Origin: VXYL01 sp965200375
GTDB lineage: Bacteria > Pseudomonadota > Gammaproteobacteria > Pseudomonadales > Azotimanducaceae
NCBI GenBank assembly: GCA_965200375.1
Contig: OZ241353.1
Location: 2,604,001-2,668,000, forward strand
DNA length: 64,000 nt
Reading direction: 5' to 3'
Shown: in pieces, positions 33,396 through 43,046 of the stretch
How the letters are laid out: the number at the start of each line of letters is the position of its first letter
Numbering within the stretch: the stretch's first letter is position 1
Position numbers and translations under genes: made by a program
Notes under the pieces: model-generated
What the model was told of the DNA's origin: nothing
Databases searched by the model: none
The model's input: the letters and a program-made list of their open reading frames with translations, nothing else

Positions 33396-34747
33396 GCGCG
33401 GCGCCGGCCATTCCCGATGCGGATCCCGAAGTCCAGGCGGCCCGGCTGCGGGGACAGGTCGCGGCCGCCCTCGATCTGGCCAGGCAGGAGGGTGCCACGG
33501 CCGCCGAGGCCGCCGCCAGCGACGCCACCGGCTTGAGCGTGACGGTGCGGCAACGGGAACTGGAAACCGTGGCCTTCAACAACGATCGCGGCCTGGGCGT
33601 CACCGTCTACGTCGGCCAGCGCAAGGGCCATGCGAACACCTCCGACACCAGCCCGGCCGCCATTCGGGACACGGTACGCGCCGCGGTCAACATCGCCCGC
33701 TTCACCGAAGAGGATCCCTGCAACGGACTCGCCCCGGCGGAGTTGATGCCGACCGCGCTGCCGGACCTGGACCTGCACCATCCGTGGCCTGTCGACGTCG
33801 CCCAGGCGACGGAACTGGCAACCAACGCCGAGGCGGCCGCGCTCGATGCGGACCGGCGCATCGTCAACAGCGAAGGCGCGGATGTGGAGACCTACCGCAG
33901 CTGCAGCGCCTACGGCAACTCCCACGGCTTCATGGGCACCGCCTGGGGCACGCGGCACGGCATCAGCTGTTCCGTGATAGCGGCCGACGACGCTGGCATG
34001 CAGCGCGAGTTCGAGTACACGGTGGGCCGGGCCGCGGCCGACATGAAGGCCGCCGAGGCCGTCGGACGGGAGGCCGCCCGCCGGGCTTTGGCAAGGCTGG
34101 GCCGCCGGCCCGTCAAGACCGGCACCTATCCGGTACTGTTCGCGGCGCCGATGGCAAGGGGCCTGATCGGCCACCTGCTGGCCGCCATCGGCGGCGGTGC
34201 CCTGTACCGGAAGGAGTCCTATCTGCTGGACTCCATCGGCAGGCAGGCGCTGGCCGACGGCATCACGCTGAGGGAGCATCCGCATCGGCCGCGGGGACTC
34301 GGCAGCGCCGGATTCGACGCCGACGGCGTGGCTACCGAAGCCAAGTCGTTTGTCGAAGACGGCATCGTCAAGCGCTACGTGCTCGGCGTCTACGCCGCCC
34401 GGCGCCTGGGCCTTGCCACCACCGGCAACGCCGGGGGCGTCCACAATCTCGTCGTGGAGGCGGACCTGAAGGAACCTGCCTCGCTGCTGCGCGACATGGG
34501 CACGGGCCTAGTGGTCACCTCGCTGATGGGCCAGGGCGTCAATCTCGTGACCGGCGACTATTCCCGGGGCGTTGGCGGCTTCTGGGTGGAGAACGGCGAG
34601 ACCGTGCATCCGGTGGACGAAGTCACCATCGCCGCCAACCTCGACGCCATGTTCAAGGGCATCGTCGGCTGCGGCAGCGACGTCGACAAGCGCGGCAACA
34701 TCCACACCGGATCCCTGCTCGTGCAGGAGATGACAGTCGCAGGCTGA
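33392..34747 (+). CDS. pmbA: metalloprotease PmbA/TldE
   Basis: A 451-aa non-catalytic partner of TldD. ELETVAFNNDRGLGVTVYVG, ALYRKESYLLDSIG, NAGGVHNLVVEAD, GVNLVTGDYSRGVGGFWVEN and the ending GNIHTGSLLVQEMTVAG are family motifs; the HExxxH zinc site of TldD is absent, as expected. The ATG overlaps the tldD stop (ATGA). In many gammaproteobacteria pmbA lies apart from tldD next to yjgA; here the pair is adjacent, as in other proteobacterial orders. It ends 42 bp from a convergent gene with no clear terminator. Confidence 0.95.
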   Translation: MSAAPAIPDADPEVQAARLRGQVAAALDLARQEGATAAEAAASDATGLSVTVRQRELETVAFNNDRGLGVTVYVGQRKGHANTSDTSPAAIRDTVRAAVNIARFTEEDPCNGLAPAELMPTALPDLDLHHPWPVDVAQATELATNAEAAALDADRRIVNSEGADVETYRSCSAYGNSHGFMGTAWGTRHGISCSVIAADDAGMQREFEYTVGRAAADMKAAEAVGREAARRALARLGRRPVKTGTYPVLFAAPMARGLIGHLLAAIGGGALYRKESYLLDSIGRQALADGITLREHPHRPRGLGSAGFDADGVATEAKSFVEDGIVKRYVLGVYAARRLGLATTGNAGGVHNLVVEADLKEPASLLRDMGTGLVVTSLMGQGVNLVTGDYSRGVGGFWVENGETVHPVDEVTIAANLDAMFKGIVGCGSDVDKRGNIHTGSLLVQEMTVAG

Positions 34748-34789
34748 CGGGCCAGCGAGCTGCGCCTCAGACCGTCGAGGCCTGCGGCC

Positions 34790-37438
34790 CTATTGGCGCT
34801 CCGCAAGGTCAATGCCCACCTCCCAGATACGCTCGCCATCGACGTTCTGACCAGTGTTCAGTCGGTTGATTTCGTAGTTTGGGAGCGGTCTCACCGCCCA
34901 GCATCTGCCGTCGTCAGTTCGGGTTTCCAGTTGGAGATCGAAGTCATGGTTGTCGAAGCCGTACTGCTGCCGATATGCAGGCAGATCCGCGGTGCGTTCC
35001 GGATAGATGTGCAGGAACACGACGCTGGGCGGTTCATCCGGCGAACAGGGCTCCTTCAAGTACAGCAGCAGGTTTCTCTCTCGGTTGAGGTAGATGTCGT
35101 AGTCCGTCCGAACGAGCATCTGCGCCCGGCTTAGGAGTTCCTCAAGCGTGACAGCGGCCCCGATGTCGACTCTCGCATGCCATGTACGCCGGCCACCGTC
35201 GCCCAGCTCGCCTGTGGCCAACCAGTCTATTTCGTATGCCGGCAGCTTGGACACCACTACGCAGCGTTCGCCGATCGTTCGCGATCCAGGCGCCAAGCGG
35301 GCATCTTGGTTATCGAATCCAAAGCGCCGACGGCTGAGCGGCAGATCGCGACGGCGCGTCGGATACACGTGCAGATAGCGGGTGGCGGTGGTATCGGCCG
35401 TGCATCGGTCCTTCACGAGGACCAAGGTTCTCTCCACGACATACGCGTTGTAGGCGCCCTGCGCTACCGGCGTTGCGCCGGCCAGAAAGGCATCGACGCT
35501 TGTCGCCTCAATGGCAATTGTCTTTGCCTTCTCGGCGCCGGAAGGCAGCATGAACAGGGCCGTGCAGTAGCCGAGTTCCGTACGGAAGGGATGTGGCCAG
35601 AGCCGCGTCCTGCTGCGCTGCTCCGCGCCTTGCACCCAGGAGAATGTCAGCATCTCCGGCACTTGCTCGGGGTCGCAGTCCGGCAGGAACACCTGCACCA
35701 GCCGGCCAAGCCGAAGTTCCGCGTAGCCGTTGGGCGAGCCGTCCATGTTCCGGCTTGGCGAGACGATGTCCCGCCACGACTTCTCCCGCCTGCTGCGGTC
35801 GCCGTTCGGCCACATCTTCATTCGGAAAGACTCCCCGGCGATCGTCATCCGCCAGCCGACGTACTCGAACCCGGATGCCTTGTTCCTGTCCCGAATGGCG
35901 TTGACGAAGTCGGTCACGCCGAACCGAGGCACGCCGCCCCTTCTCAGCCACAGGTCCCAAGCATCGATGTCGATCCGAAGGTATCCGTACGAGTTCGCCA
36001 GCCCGTCCAGATTGACCACCGGCAGATCCGAGAGGTAGCCGATCGTGCCCGAGTCCCATGAGCCGACGACTGCGTCCTCGGCCAACATGCCGTCGATCAC
36101 GTGGGCGCCGAAATAGCTTGCCAATCCCCAGGCTTGGTCGACGTCGGTGGAGTCTCGGCGCTCGTTCACGGAGCGAAACGGCTCCGTCCAGTCGTGCCTG
36201 TCGAAGGCCGCGTAGGCGCCCACGGCGCAGACGGCAACGACACCGGCCCGCGCAACCGCCGCGCGGCGTCGCAACGCGAACCGCAACAGAAGGATGGCAG
36301 CATAGCAGCGCACTGGAACCGTCAAGGCGGTCGCGAGGTAGCCCGGTACGAAATACCATTCCACTAGCTTGATGTCTGGGTGGTAGAAGATCAGAAGCTG
36401 CGCCTTGAGCGCCAGCGTGTGGGCACAGAGCGACAGCACGAAAACGAACACCGCTAGAGCCAGACGGTACTCGCTGCGCCACCCGCAAAGGCGGCCGAGA
36501 ATCGCCGCCAACACGGCATAGACGGCGAGTTCCGCCGCGGCAAGAAGCTCGGCGCTTGCGGCCGAGACGAAGCGCTCGAGCAGCGCCAGCCAATAGGCCG
36601 TAAGACCGATTTCCCCCTCGAACCAGTGCTGGGACCAGGCCAGCTTGGTTGCGCCGCTGACTGGGACGATGCCGCCGAAGACGACGCCGTTGTACAGGAA
36701 GTAGGCGAGAACGCCGGCAACCGCGGCGAGCAACGGGACGCCGTCGGTGCGCAGCCGTGCGGTACTCCGCCACCTCTGCTCCTGCGCCGTACCGCCGACG
36801 AGGGGAGTGCCGGCGGGTAGACTGGGAGGCAGAAAATAGACGGCCGTCGTCACCAGGAGGGAAATGCCTGCGTACTCCAAGCGGACCCACGGCAGCAGAA
36901 AGACGACGCCAGCAAGCGCCCATCGCCAGCGCCTCGCGTCGTGTACGAACAGCGCGAGGCAAACGAACGTCGCCCCGAGAAAGAACAGGCCAGCCGCCGC
37001 TTCCAGGCCAAGAAGCATGCTTGGCTCGCAGTACAGCGCCGGCAGTGCTGCGAACAGCAGGATCCAGGGTTGCAGCGCCAGCCGAACCGCCGCCGCGACA
37101 AGGCAGACGCCAGCCGAGATGAGCATGATCTCCAGCGCCTTGATGGCAAACAGCGCGGATTCGGCGTCGAACACCCAGTAGAAGGGCGTGACCAGCAGCA
37201 GCCACACCGGGTGGTAGCCGTTGGTCCGCGTGATGCCGCCGTCGAACGTGGAGAACTTTCCGGCGGCGAGATTCTTGGCGGTCTCGAGATAGTAGAACGT
37301 ATCGTCTATGAACGAGTCGCGGTGCAGATTCACCACGTCGAGGTTCGCCAGCGTGTAGCAGGCCAGCAAGACGCCATAGCCGAGCAGCAGTGCCAGGAAG
37401 GCCAAGAAGGCGACGCGACCGACCGTTCGCACCCTCAA
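34790..37438 (-). CDS. large multi-helix glycosyltransferase-like protein with duplicated C-terminal module
   Basis: An 882-aa membrane protein from a TTG at 37438. Residues 1-500 hold about twelve helices, with DSFIDDTFYYLETAKN and NGYHPVW in the first periplasmic loop, the layout of GT-C glycosyltransferases (ArnT/PMT type) that use polyprenyl-linked sugars. A soluble region follows (GSWDSGTIGYLSDLPVVNLDG). The last 190 residues are a tandem duplication of an 85-residue module with LHVYP/LHIYP, FGFDNQD/YGFDNHD, LPAYEID/LPNYEIN and TGELGDG/TGQNVDG. I do not recognise a named family. The start lies 52 bp from a dispersed repeat. The function is presumably transfer of a sugar to a surface glycan. 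Confidence 0.75.
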   Translation of the reverse strand: MRVRTVGRVAFLAFLALLLGYGVLLACYTLANLDVVNLHRDSFIDDTFYYLETAKNLAAGKFSTFDGGITRTNGYHPVWLLLVTPFYWVFDAESALFAIKALEIMLISAGVCLVAAAVRLALQPWILLFAALPALYCEPSMLLGLEAAAGLFFLGATFVCLALFVHDARRWRWALAGVVFLLPWVRLEYAGISLLVTTAVYFLPPSLPAGTPLVGGTAQEQRWRSTARLRTDGVPLLAAVAGVLAYFLYNGVVFGGIVPVSGATKLAWSQHWFEGEIGLTAYWLALLERFVSAASAELLAAAELAVYAVLAAILGRLCGWRSEYRLALAVFVFVLSLCAHTLALKAQLLIFYHPDIKLVEWYFVPGYLATALTVPVRCYAAILLLRFALRRRAAVARAGVVAVCAVGAYAAFDRHDWTEPFRSVNERRDSTDVDQAWGLASYFGAHVIDGMLAEDAVVGSWDSGTIGYLSDLPVVNLDGLANSYGYLRIDIDAWDLWLRRGGVPRFGVTDFVNAIRDRNKASGFEYVGWRMTIAGESFRMKMWPNGDRSRREKSWRDIVSPSRNMDGSPNGYAELRLGRLVQVFLPDCDPEQVPEMLTFSWVQGAEQRSRTRLWPHPFRTELGYCTALFMLPSGAEKAKTIAIEATSVDAFLAGATPVAQGAYNAYVVERTLVLVKDRCTADTTATRYLHVYPTRRRDLPLSRRRFGFDNQDARLAPGSRTIGERCVVVSKLPAYEIDWLATGELGDGGRRTWHARVDIGAAVTLEELLSRAQMLVRTDYDIYLNRERNLLLYLKEPCSPDEPPSVVFLHIYPERTADLPAYRQQYGFDNHDFDLQLETRTDDGRCWAVRPLPNYEINRLNTGQNVDGERIWEVGIDLAERQ

Positions 37439-37490
37439 GTGCCGGCCAGCCTCGGGAATCGCGCTGATGGTCCAGGTCGGCAGACCTGCC

Positions 37491-37652
37491 GTGTGCCGCT
37501 TCCAAAATGACGTGTGTTCCAGCGGGCGGGTTTCGTCGCAGGGCCGGGATGCCGGCGGCCTTGCGGGGCGGCACATCCTCAAGCAGCGCACGCCGAGGCG
37601 ACGACAGACGAACGTGCCATTTGCCATGTCAATTCGGAATCGAACCGCTAGC
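37491..37652 (-). repeat. dispersed leader-like repeat, long copy 2
   Basis: A near-identical copy of 5047-5206. Relative to copy 1 it has a 2-bp insertion near 37589, which breaks the small frame present there and argues against coding. It lies just upstream of the glycosyltransferase-like gene, and its far end contains the stop codon of yggX (CTAG at 37648-37651). Confidence 0.88.
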
Positions 37653-37953
37653 CGCCACTGCGATCGGTTGGTCCACTGGCCCGTGGCAGGGGGGGGACGT
37701 AGCTGGCGGGTTGCTCGTAGGCCTCGTTGGCAAGGAACTTGCCCATCTGCTCGCGCAGGAACCGGCGGGCTGCGGGGTCGATCAACGACAGGTGGCGTTC
37801 GTTGATCAGCATGGTCTGCAGCGCCTGCCACTCCGACCACGCCTGCGCCGAGACGTTGTCGTAGATGTCCTGGCCAACGGCGCCGGGCAGCGGCGGCGCC
37901 GGGAGCCCCGGCAGCTGGCGGCGGTACTTGCGGCAGAAGACGCTACGGTCCAT
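37648..37953 (-). CDS. yggX: probable Fe(2+)-trafficking protein YggX
   Basis: A 101-aa small acidic-basic protein. VFCRKYRRQLPGLPAPPLPG, GQDIYDNVSAQAWSEWQALQ and MLINERHLSLIDPAARRFL match YggX closely, including the conserved Cys near residue 7. YggX protects iron-sulfur enzymes such as MutY from oxidative damage. It overlaps the end of mutY by 11 bp, the usual gene pair. Its last residues (about 8 beyond the normal YVPP ending) are Gly/Ser/Arg-rich and the stop codon is provided by the repeat element, suggesting that the element landed at the 3' end and replaced the original stop. Confidence 0.93.
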   Translation of the reverse strand: MDRSVFCRKYRRQLPGLPAPPLPGAVGQDIYDNVSAQAWSEWQALQTMLINERHLSLIDPAARRFLREQMGKFLANEAYEQPASYVPPLPRASGPTDRSGG

Positions 37954-38983
37954 GGCGGGTCCCTGGTTGGCTGGCGGCAGCGATCAGCCTGGCTGCAACC
38001 ACGGAGAGGCCAAGGCGGTGGGCGCCGGGGCGGATCCAACGCCCCGGCAGTCTGATCGGTGGCGGACGCCGCAGGTTCAACCGGATGATCACTGGCGCCA
38101 CGTCGAGGTCGTAGTGGGTGAATGCGTGGCGGAACGTCTCTGCCGCGTCGACGCGCGCCACTGCCGCGGCAATGCCGGCGGCGTCGAGGAAGGCGCTGGC
38201 GGCGGTGTCGATCCTGCGCTCCGGCGGCGACCACAGGCCGCCCCAGATTCCCTCGGCCGGTCGTTGCTCCACGAAGCAGGCGCCGGCCTTGGTCGCCATC
38301 ACGAAGAATCGCCGCTGCGCCAACCGGCGCGGGCGCCGCGCCGCGGGCTGCGGCAGGCGCTCGGCGTCGCCGTGGCGGCGGGCCTGGCAGGTCTCGCCCA
38401 GCGGGCATGCGCCGCACTGCGGGCTGCGGCGGGTGCAAACCGTCGCGCCCAGGTCCATCATGCCTTGGGCGTAGTCGGCCGGGCGCTTCTGCGGCGTGCA
38501 GCGCTCGGCCAGCGCCCAGAGCGCGCGCAGGGTGGCGCCGCCGGAAGTCGGACCCTGGACGCGGAAGTGCCGGGCCAGCACCCGCTTCACGTTGCCGTCG
38601 AGAATGGCCGCCGGCCGGCGGTAGGCTTGGGCGACGATGGCGCCGGCCGTGGATCGGCCGATGCCCGGCAGCGCCATGATCTCGGCCAAGGTGGATGGGA
38701 ACAGGCCGCCGTGGCGACAGCGCACGGCCTGCGCGGCTCGATGCAGATTGCGGGCCCGAGCGTAGTAGCCGAGGCCGCTCCAGAGATGCAGCACCTCGTC
38801 GAGGGGCGCCACGGCCAAGTCCTCAAGGGCCGGAAACTGCGCCACGAATCGCTCGAAATAGGGCACGACGGTGCCCACCTGCGTCTGTTGCAGCATCACT
38901 TCCGCCACCCACACCCGGTACGGCGTCCGCAGCCGCTGCCAAGGCAGGTCCCTGCGGCCGTGGACGTCCCACCACGCCAACAC
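37943..38983 (-). CDS. mutY: A/G-specific adenine glycosylase
   Basis: A 346-aa MutY, which removes adenine mispaired with 8-oxoguanine. LPWQRLRTPYRVWVAEVML, QQTQVGTVVPYFERF, the helix-hairpin-helix LPGIGRSTAGAIVAQAY with LDGNVKRVLARHF (catalytic Asp) and the iron-sulfur ligands CTRRSPQCGACPLGETC are all present, as is the C-terminal NUDIX-like domain (GIWGGLWSPPE). The GTG start at 38983 is the first usable codon; the preceding in-frame stretch lacks an initiator. yggX follows with an 11-bp overlap. Confidence 0.95.
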   Translation of the reverse strand: MLAWWDVHGRRDLPWQRLRTPYRVWVAEVMLQQTQVGTVVPYFERFVAQFPALEDLAVAPLDEVLHLWSGLGYYARARNLHRAAQAVRCRHGGLFPSTLAEIMALPGIGRSTAGAIVAQAYRRPAAILDGNVKRVLARHFRVQGPTSGGATLRALWALAERCTPQKRPADYAQGMMDLGATVCTRRSPQCGACPLGETCQARRHGDAERLPQPAARRPRRLAQRRFFVMATKAGACFVEQRPAEGIWGGLWSPPERRIDTAASAFLDAAGIAAAVARVDAAETFRHAFTHYDLDVAPVIIRLNLRRPPPIRLPGRWIRPGAHRLGLSVVAARLIAAASQPGTRHGP

Positions 38984-39060
38984 GCGAGGGGCGAGAGCCA
39001 GGGACGAAGGGGCGGCGTCGGCGAGGGCGGTGGGAATGTCGATAGACTCCGCCGGCGGCA

Positions 39061-39474
39061 GTGCCGATGCGGGGGCGAAGTATGGCAGCGGAGGTGGGCG
39101 CGTGGGAACCCACGGTGGCGCTGGGCGGACGCCACGCCCGGCTGCTCGACGCGGCCGCGGCGCAGCCGAGGGAGACGCTCGAACTGGATGCCGCGGCCGC
39201 CACGGGACTGCGCCAAGTGGCGCTGGCGGATGCGGCGCAGCGCTCGGCGCTGTTCGAGCCCCAGGACTCCGCCAGGCTGATCGCCTGGCTGAAGGTGCTG
39301 GTGCTGGCGGAGGAGGCGATCCCGGGCTGCGACCTCGGCGCCCGCTCGCCGGCGATTGCCATTGCCCGCCTGCTGCGGGCCCGCGGCGACTATCCCGCGG
39401 ATCTCACGGCTTGGATCAGGGCTGCCAGCAGCAACCGCTTCCTGCCTTACGGCAGCCTGCTGGATCGACTGTAG
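39061..39474 (+). CDS. conserved hypothetical protein (hisA neighbour)
   Basis: A 137-aa soluble protein; an ATG at 39082 would shorten it by 7 residues. The N-terminal half is Ala/Leu-rich helices. The C-terminal half, LIAWLKVLVLAEEAIPGCD, GARSPAIAIARLLRARGDYP, and LTAWIRAASSNRFLPYGSLL, closely resembles small conserved proteins of unknown function that I recall from pseudomonads and relatives. It is divergent from mutY and 31 bp upstream of hisA, probably co-transcribed with it. No catalytic motif is evident. Confidence 0.75.
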   Translation: MPMRGRSMAAEVGAWEPTVALGGRHARLLDAAAAQPRETLELDAAAATGLRQVALADAAQRSALFEPQDSARLIAWLKVLVLAEEAIPGCDLGARSPAIAIARLLRARGDYPADLTAWIRAASSNRFLPYGSLLDRL

Positions 39475-39505
39475 GCGCCGCCTGGACCATCGACGCCGCG
39501 TGCCG

Positions 39506-40255
39506 ATGCTGCTCATTCCCGCCATAGATCTCAAAGACGGCAGTTGCGTGCAGCTGCGCCAGGGCGAGGCTGCATCCGCCACGGTCTATTCGGACGACCC
39601 GCCAGCGATGGCGAGACGGTGGGCCGCGGCTGGCGCGCGGCGCCTGCATGTCGTGGACCTGGACGGCGCCTTTGCCGGCGAGCCTGTACACGCCGCCGTA
39701 GTGGAGGACGTCGTCCGCGCGGTTCCGGACGTCGCGGTACAGGTGGGCGGCGGCATCCGCAGCCTGGAGGCTGCCGGTGCCTACCTGCGGGCCGGCGCCA
39801 GCCAAGTGATCGCCGGCACCCGCGCCATCGAGGAGCCCGGGTTCCTGTGCGAGCTGGCGACGGCGTTTCCGGAGCGCACGGCGCTTGGCCTCGATGCCCG
39901 CGGCGGACGCCTGGCCACCCGAGGCTGGCAGGCCGAGGCGGACGTCGAGGCCGCGGCCTTCGTCGCCCGGATCGCGGCGCTGGACCTGCCGCTCTTTGCC
40001 ATCGTCTATACGGACGTCGCCAGGGACGGGATGCTGAGCGGCGTCGACGCCGCCGCGACGGCCCGCCTGGCAGCGACGGCGCCAGTGCCCGTCATCGCTT
40101 CCGGCGGCGTGCGCAGCCTGGCGGACCTCGAGGCATTGCGGACCCTGGACCTCGGCGCCGCGCTGCTTGGCGCCATCAGCGGTTCCGCCCTCTACGAGGG
40201 CACGCTGGACTTCGCCGCCGGCCAGCGGCTGCTCGCCGGCGCGCCTTCCCGGTGA
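39506..40255 (+). CDS. hisA: HisA-type phosphoribosyl isomerase
   Basis: A 249-aa (beta-alpha)8 barrel of the HisA/HisF family. LLIPAIDLKDGSCVQLRQGE carries the first catalytic Asp, VQVGGGIRSLE and VIASGGVRSLADLEAL the phosphate-binding loops, and VYTDVARDGMLSGV the second catalytic Asp, which supports HisA (ProFAR isomerase, fourth step of histidine synthesis). No hisF, hisH or hisB is in the window, so it is separated from its pathway partners. A GTG 6 nt upstream is an alternative start. Its stop overlaps the GTG of the next gene. Confidence 0.9.
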   Translation: MLLIPAIDLKDGSCVQLRQGEAASATVYSDDPPAMARRWAAAGARRLHVVDLDGAFAGEPVHAAVVEDVVRAVPDVAVQVGGGIRSLEAAGAYLRAGASQVIAGTRAIEEPGFLCELATAFPERTALGLDARGGRLATRGWQAEADVEAAAFVARIAALDLPLFAIVYTDVARDGMLSGVDAAATARLAATAPVPVIASGGVRSLADLEALRTLDLGAALLGAISGSALYEGTLDFAAGQRLLAGAPSR

Positions 40256-40668
40256 GCGGCAACAAGACTCGGCCGACCTCGGCCAGCGTGGACGCCTTCA
40301 TCGCCGGCGTCGCGGACCCGCGGATGCGCGCCGACTGCCGGGCGGTGGCCGCCATGATGGCGAAGATCACGGGCGCCGAACCGCGCATGTGGGGGGCAGG
40401 CATCGTCGGTTTCGGCAGCTACCACTACCGCTACGCGAGCGGCCGCGAAGGCGACTTCATGGAAACCGGCTTCGCGCCCCGCAAACGGGCGCTGACGTTG
40501 TACGTGATGGCCGGATTCGCCGACTGCGCCAGCCTGCTCGGACGCCTCGGCAAGCACACGACCGGCAAGTCCTGCCTGTACGTCAAGCGCCTGGTGGACG
40601 TGGACCAGGAGGTGCTGCGCGAGCTGGTGGCGCACTCGGTCGAGCACATCCGGCGGCGGCATCCGTGA
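40252..40668 (+). CDS. DUF1801 domain-containing protein
   Basis: A 138-aa protein of the DUF1801/YdhG-like family. VDAFIAGVADPRMRADCRAV, the central MWGAGIVGFGSYHYRYASGR and LYVMAGFADCASLLGRLGKH with GKSCLYVKRLVDVD are characteristic. The function is unknown; members adopt a small alpha/beta fold sometimes linked to iron or ligand binding. It begins with GTG overlapping the hisA stop and ends with TGA overlapping the GTG of the next gene, so three genes are translationally chained. Confidence 0.85.
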   Translation: MSGNKTRPTSASVDAFIAGVADPRMRADCRAVAAMMAKITGAEPRMWGAGIVGFGSYHYRYASGREGDFMETGFAPRKRALTLYVMAGFADCASLLGRLGKHTTGKSCLYVKRLVDVDQEVLRELVAHSVEHIRRRHP

Positions 40669-41162
40669 CTCCCGCGCCGGAAATCAGCGACGAGGCCATC
40701 GCCTTCCTGCGCCGCCGGCTGCCGGCGATGCTGCCGCAGCCGCGGGTGGAGGCCAAGATGATCGCCGAGAACATCGCCTTCGGCGCAGCCGTGCTCGGCG
40801 CTGGCCACGTTGAACTGGTGGCCAGGCGGGAGTGGTGGTTCGTAGCCAGCAACTTCAACTGGCTGCGGCTGTCGAGGGAAGTTCCCGAAGGGGCGGACCG
40901 CCCGGAGCTGGCGGTGTTCGAGAGGATCCAGCCGTTCCCGGAGCAGTCGCCGACGGCGCACCGGGCCGAGATCTACGTCACGGCGTTCGCGGCCGATGCG
41001 TACTGCCGAGTCGGCGACGCGGTCGTTTGGATTCGCGGCCGGCCATCGCCAGGCCCTCTGCCGGACGCCGGCGTGACGCCGCCCTGGTGCCGCCATGTGC
41101 TGGGATTCCGCTTGCCGGCGGAGGCTGCAGCGCCGGGGGGTGGGCCAACCCGATTGCAGTGA
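40665..41162 (+). CDS. hypothetical protein coupled to DUF1801 gene
   Basis: A 165-aa protein I cannot assign. It starts with a GTG overlapping the stop of the DUF1801 gene. The first 50 residues are helical; then alternating strands (HVELVARREWWFVASNFNWL, RAEIYVTAFAADAYCRVGD, AVVWIRG) suggest a small beta-sheet domain. No signal peptide, membrane helix or metal motif is evident. Chained start codons with hisA and the DUF1801 gene imply co-expression. The frame has even, gene-like codon use, so it is probably real. Confidence 0.6.
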   Translation: MTPAPEISDEAIAFLRRRLPAMLPQPRVEAKMIAENIAFGAAVLGAGHVELVARREWWFVASNFNWLRLSREVPEGADRPELAVFERIQPFPEQSPTAHRAEIYVTAFAADAYCRVGDAVVWIRGRPSPGPLPDAGVTPPWCRHVLGFRLPAEAAAPGGGPTRLQ

Positions 41163-41253
41163 CCGTGCCACCGCCTATCCGCGTCGCGTGGACCATCGCT
41201 GCAACGTTGCCCTTGGCAATGGAGTATCGGGAGGCCAGCGTACGGTCCCTTGG

Positions 41254-42381
<1,128 letters not shown>

Positions 42382-42397
42382 TTCGAGACGGAGCCCC

Positions 42398-42994
42398 TTA
42401 GTTCCGGGCAGGACGAACGGGAGCATGCAGCGCGTTCATCGCCTGCCGCATGTCGCCGCGCAACAGGGCGCCGAGCACCGGGTCCGGCAGGGCTGCGGCC
42501 TCGAGCGCCGCCGCCGCCTCGGCGGCCGGCATGCTGGCGCCGGTGAGGTAGGCCACCATGTCCGCGCTGTGGCCGGGGTGGTCGACGCCGATGCGCAGGC
42601 GCGCGAAGCCGCGGTCGTTGCCGAGCCCGGCGATGACGCTCTTGACGCCGTTGTGGCCGTTGTCGCCGCCGCCAGCCTTGAGGCGGCAGGTGCCCACCGG
42701 AAATGCCACTTCGTCGTAGGCCACCAGAATCTCCTCGGCAGCGATCTTGTAGAACCGGGCTGCCGCGCCTACGGCGTCGCCGGACAGATTGACGTAGGTG
42801 GCGGGCAGCAGCAGCCGCACGTCGTGGCCCAGCATTTCGCCGCGCCCGAGTTCGCCCTTGAACCTGCCATGCGCCGCCATTGGCAACGCGAATCGTGCCG
42901 CCAGCGCTGCCAGCCAACGGGCGCCGATGTTGTGGCGGGTGCGGGCGTAGCGCGGCCCGGGATTGCCGAGGCCGGCGATCAGGCGAATCGCCAT
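42398..42994 (-). CDS. pth: peptidyl-tRNA hydrolase
   Basis: A 198-aa Pth, which frees tRNA from prematurely released peptidyl-tRNA. IAGLGNPGPRYARTRHNIG contains the conserved Asn and catalytic His; LLLPATYVNLSGDAV, VAYDEVAFPVG with its Asp, and KAGGGDNGHNGVKSV complete the active site. Length is normal. It lies between rplY and ychF on the same strand, the standard operon in proteobacteria. Confidence 0.96.
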   Translation of the reverse strand: MAIRLIAGLGNPGPRYARTRHNIGARWLAALAARFALPMAAHGRFKGELGRGEMLGHDVRLLLPATYVNLSGDAVGAAARFYKIAAEEILVAYDEVAFPVGTCRLKAGGGDNGHNGVKSVIAGLGNDRGFARLRIGVDHPGHSADMVAYLTGASMPAAEAAAALEAAALPDPVLGALLRGDMRQAMNALHAPVRPARN

Positions 42995-43046
42995 CCAAGC
43001 GGCCCCTGATGCCGATCGCGCCGGACGCTCCCCGGAAGGAGTTCGC

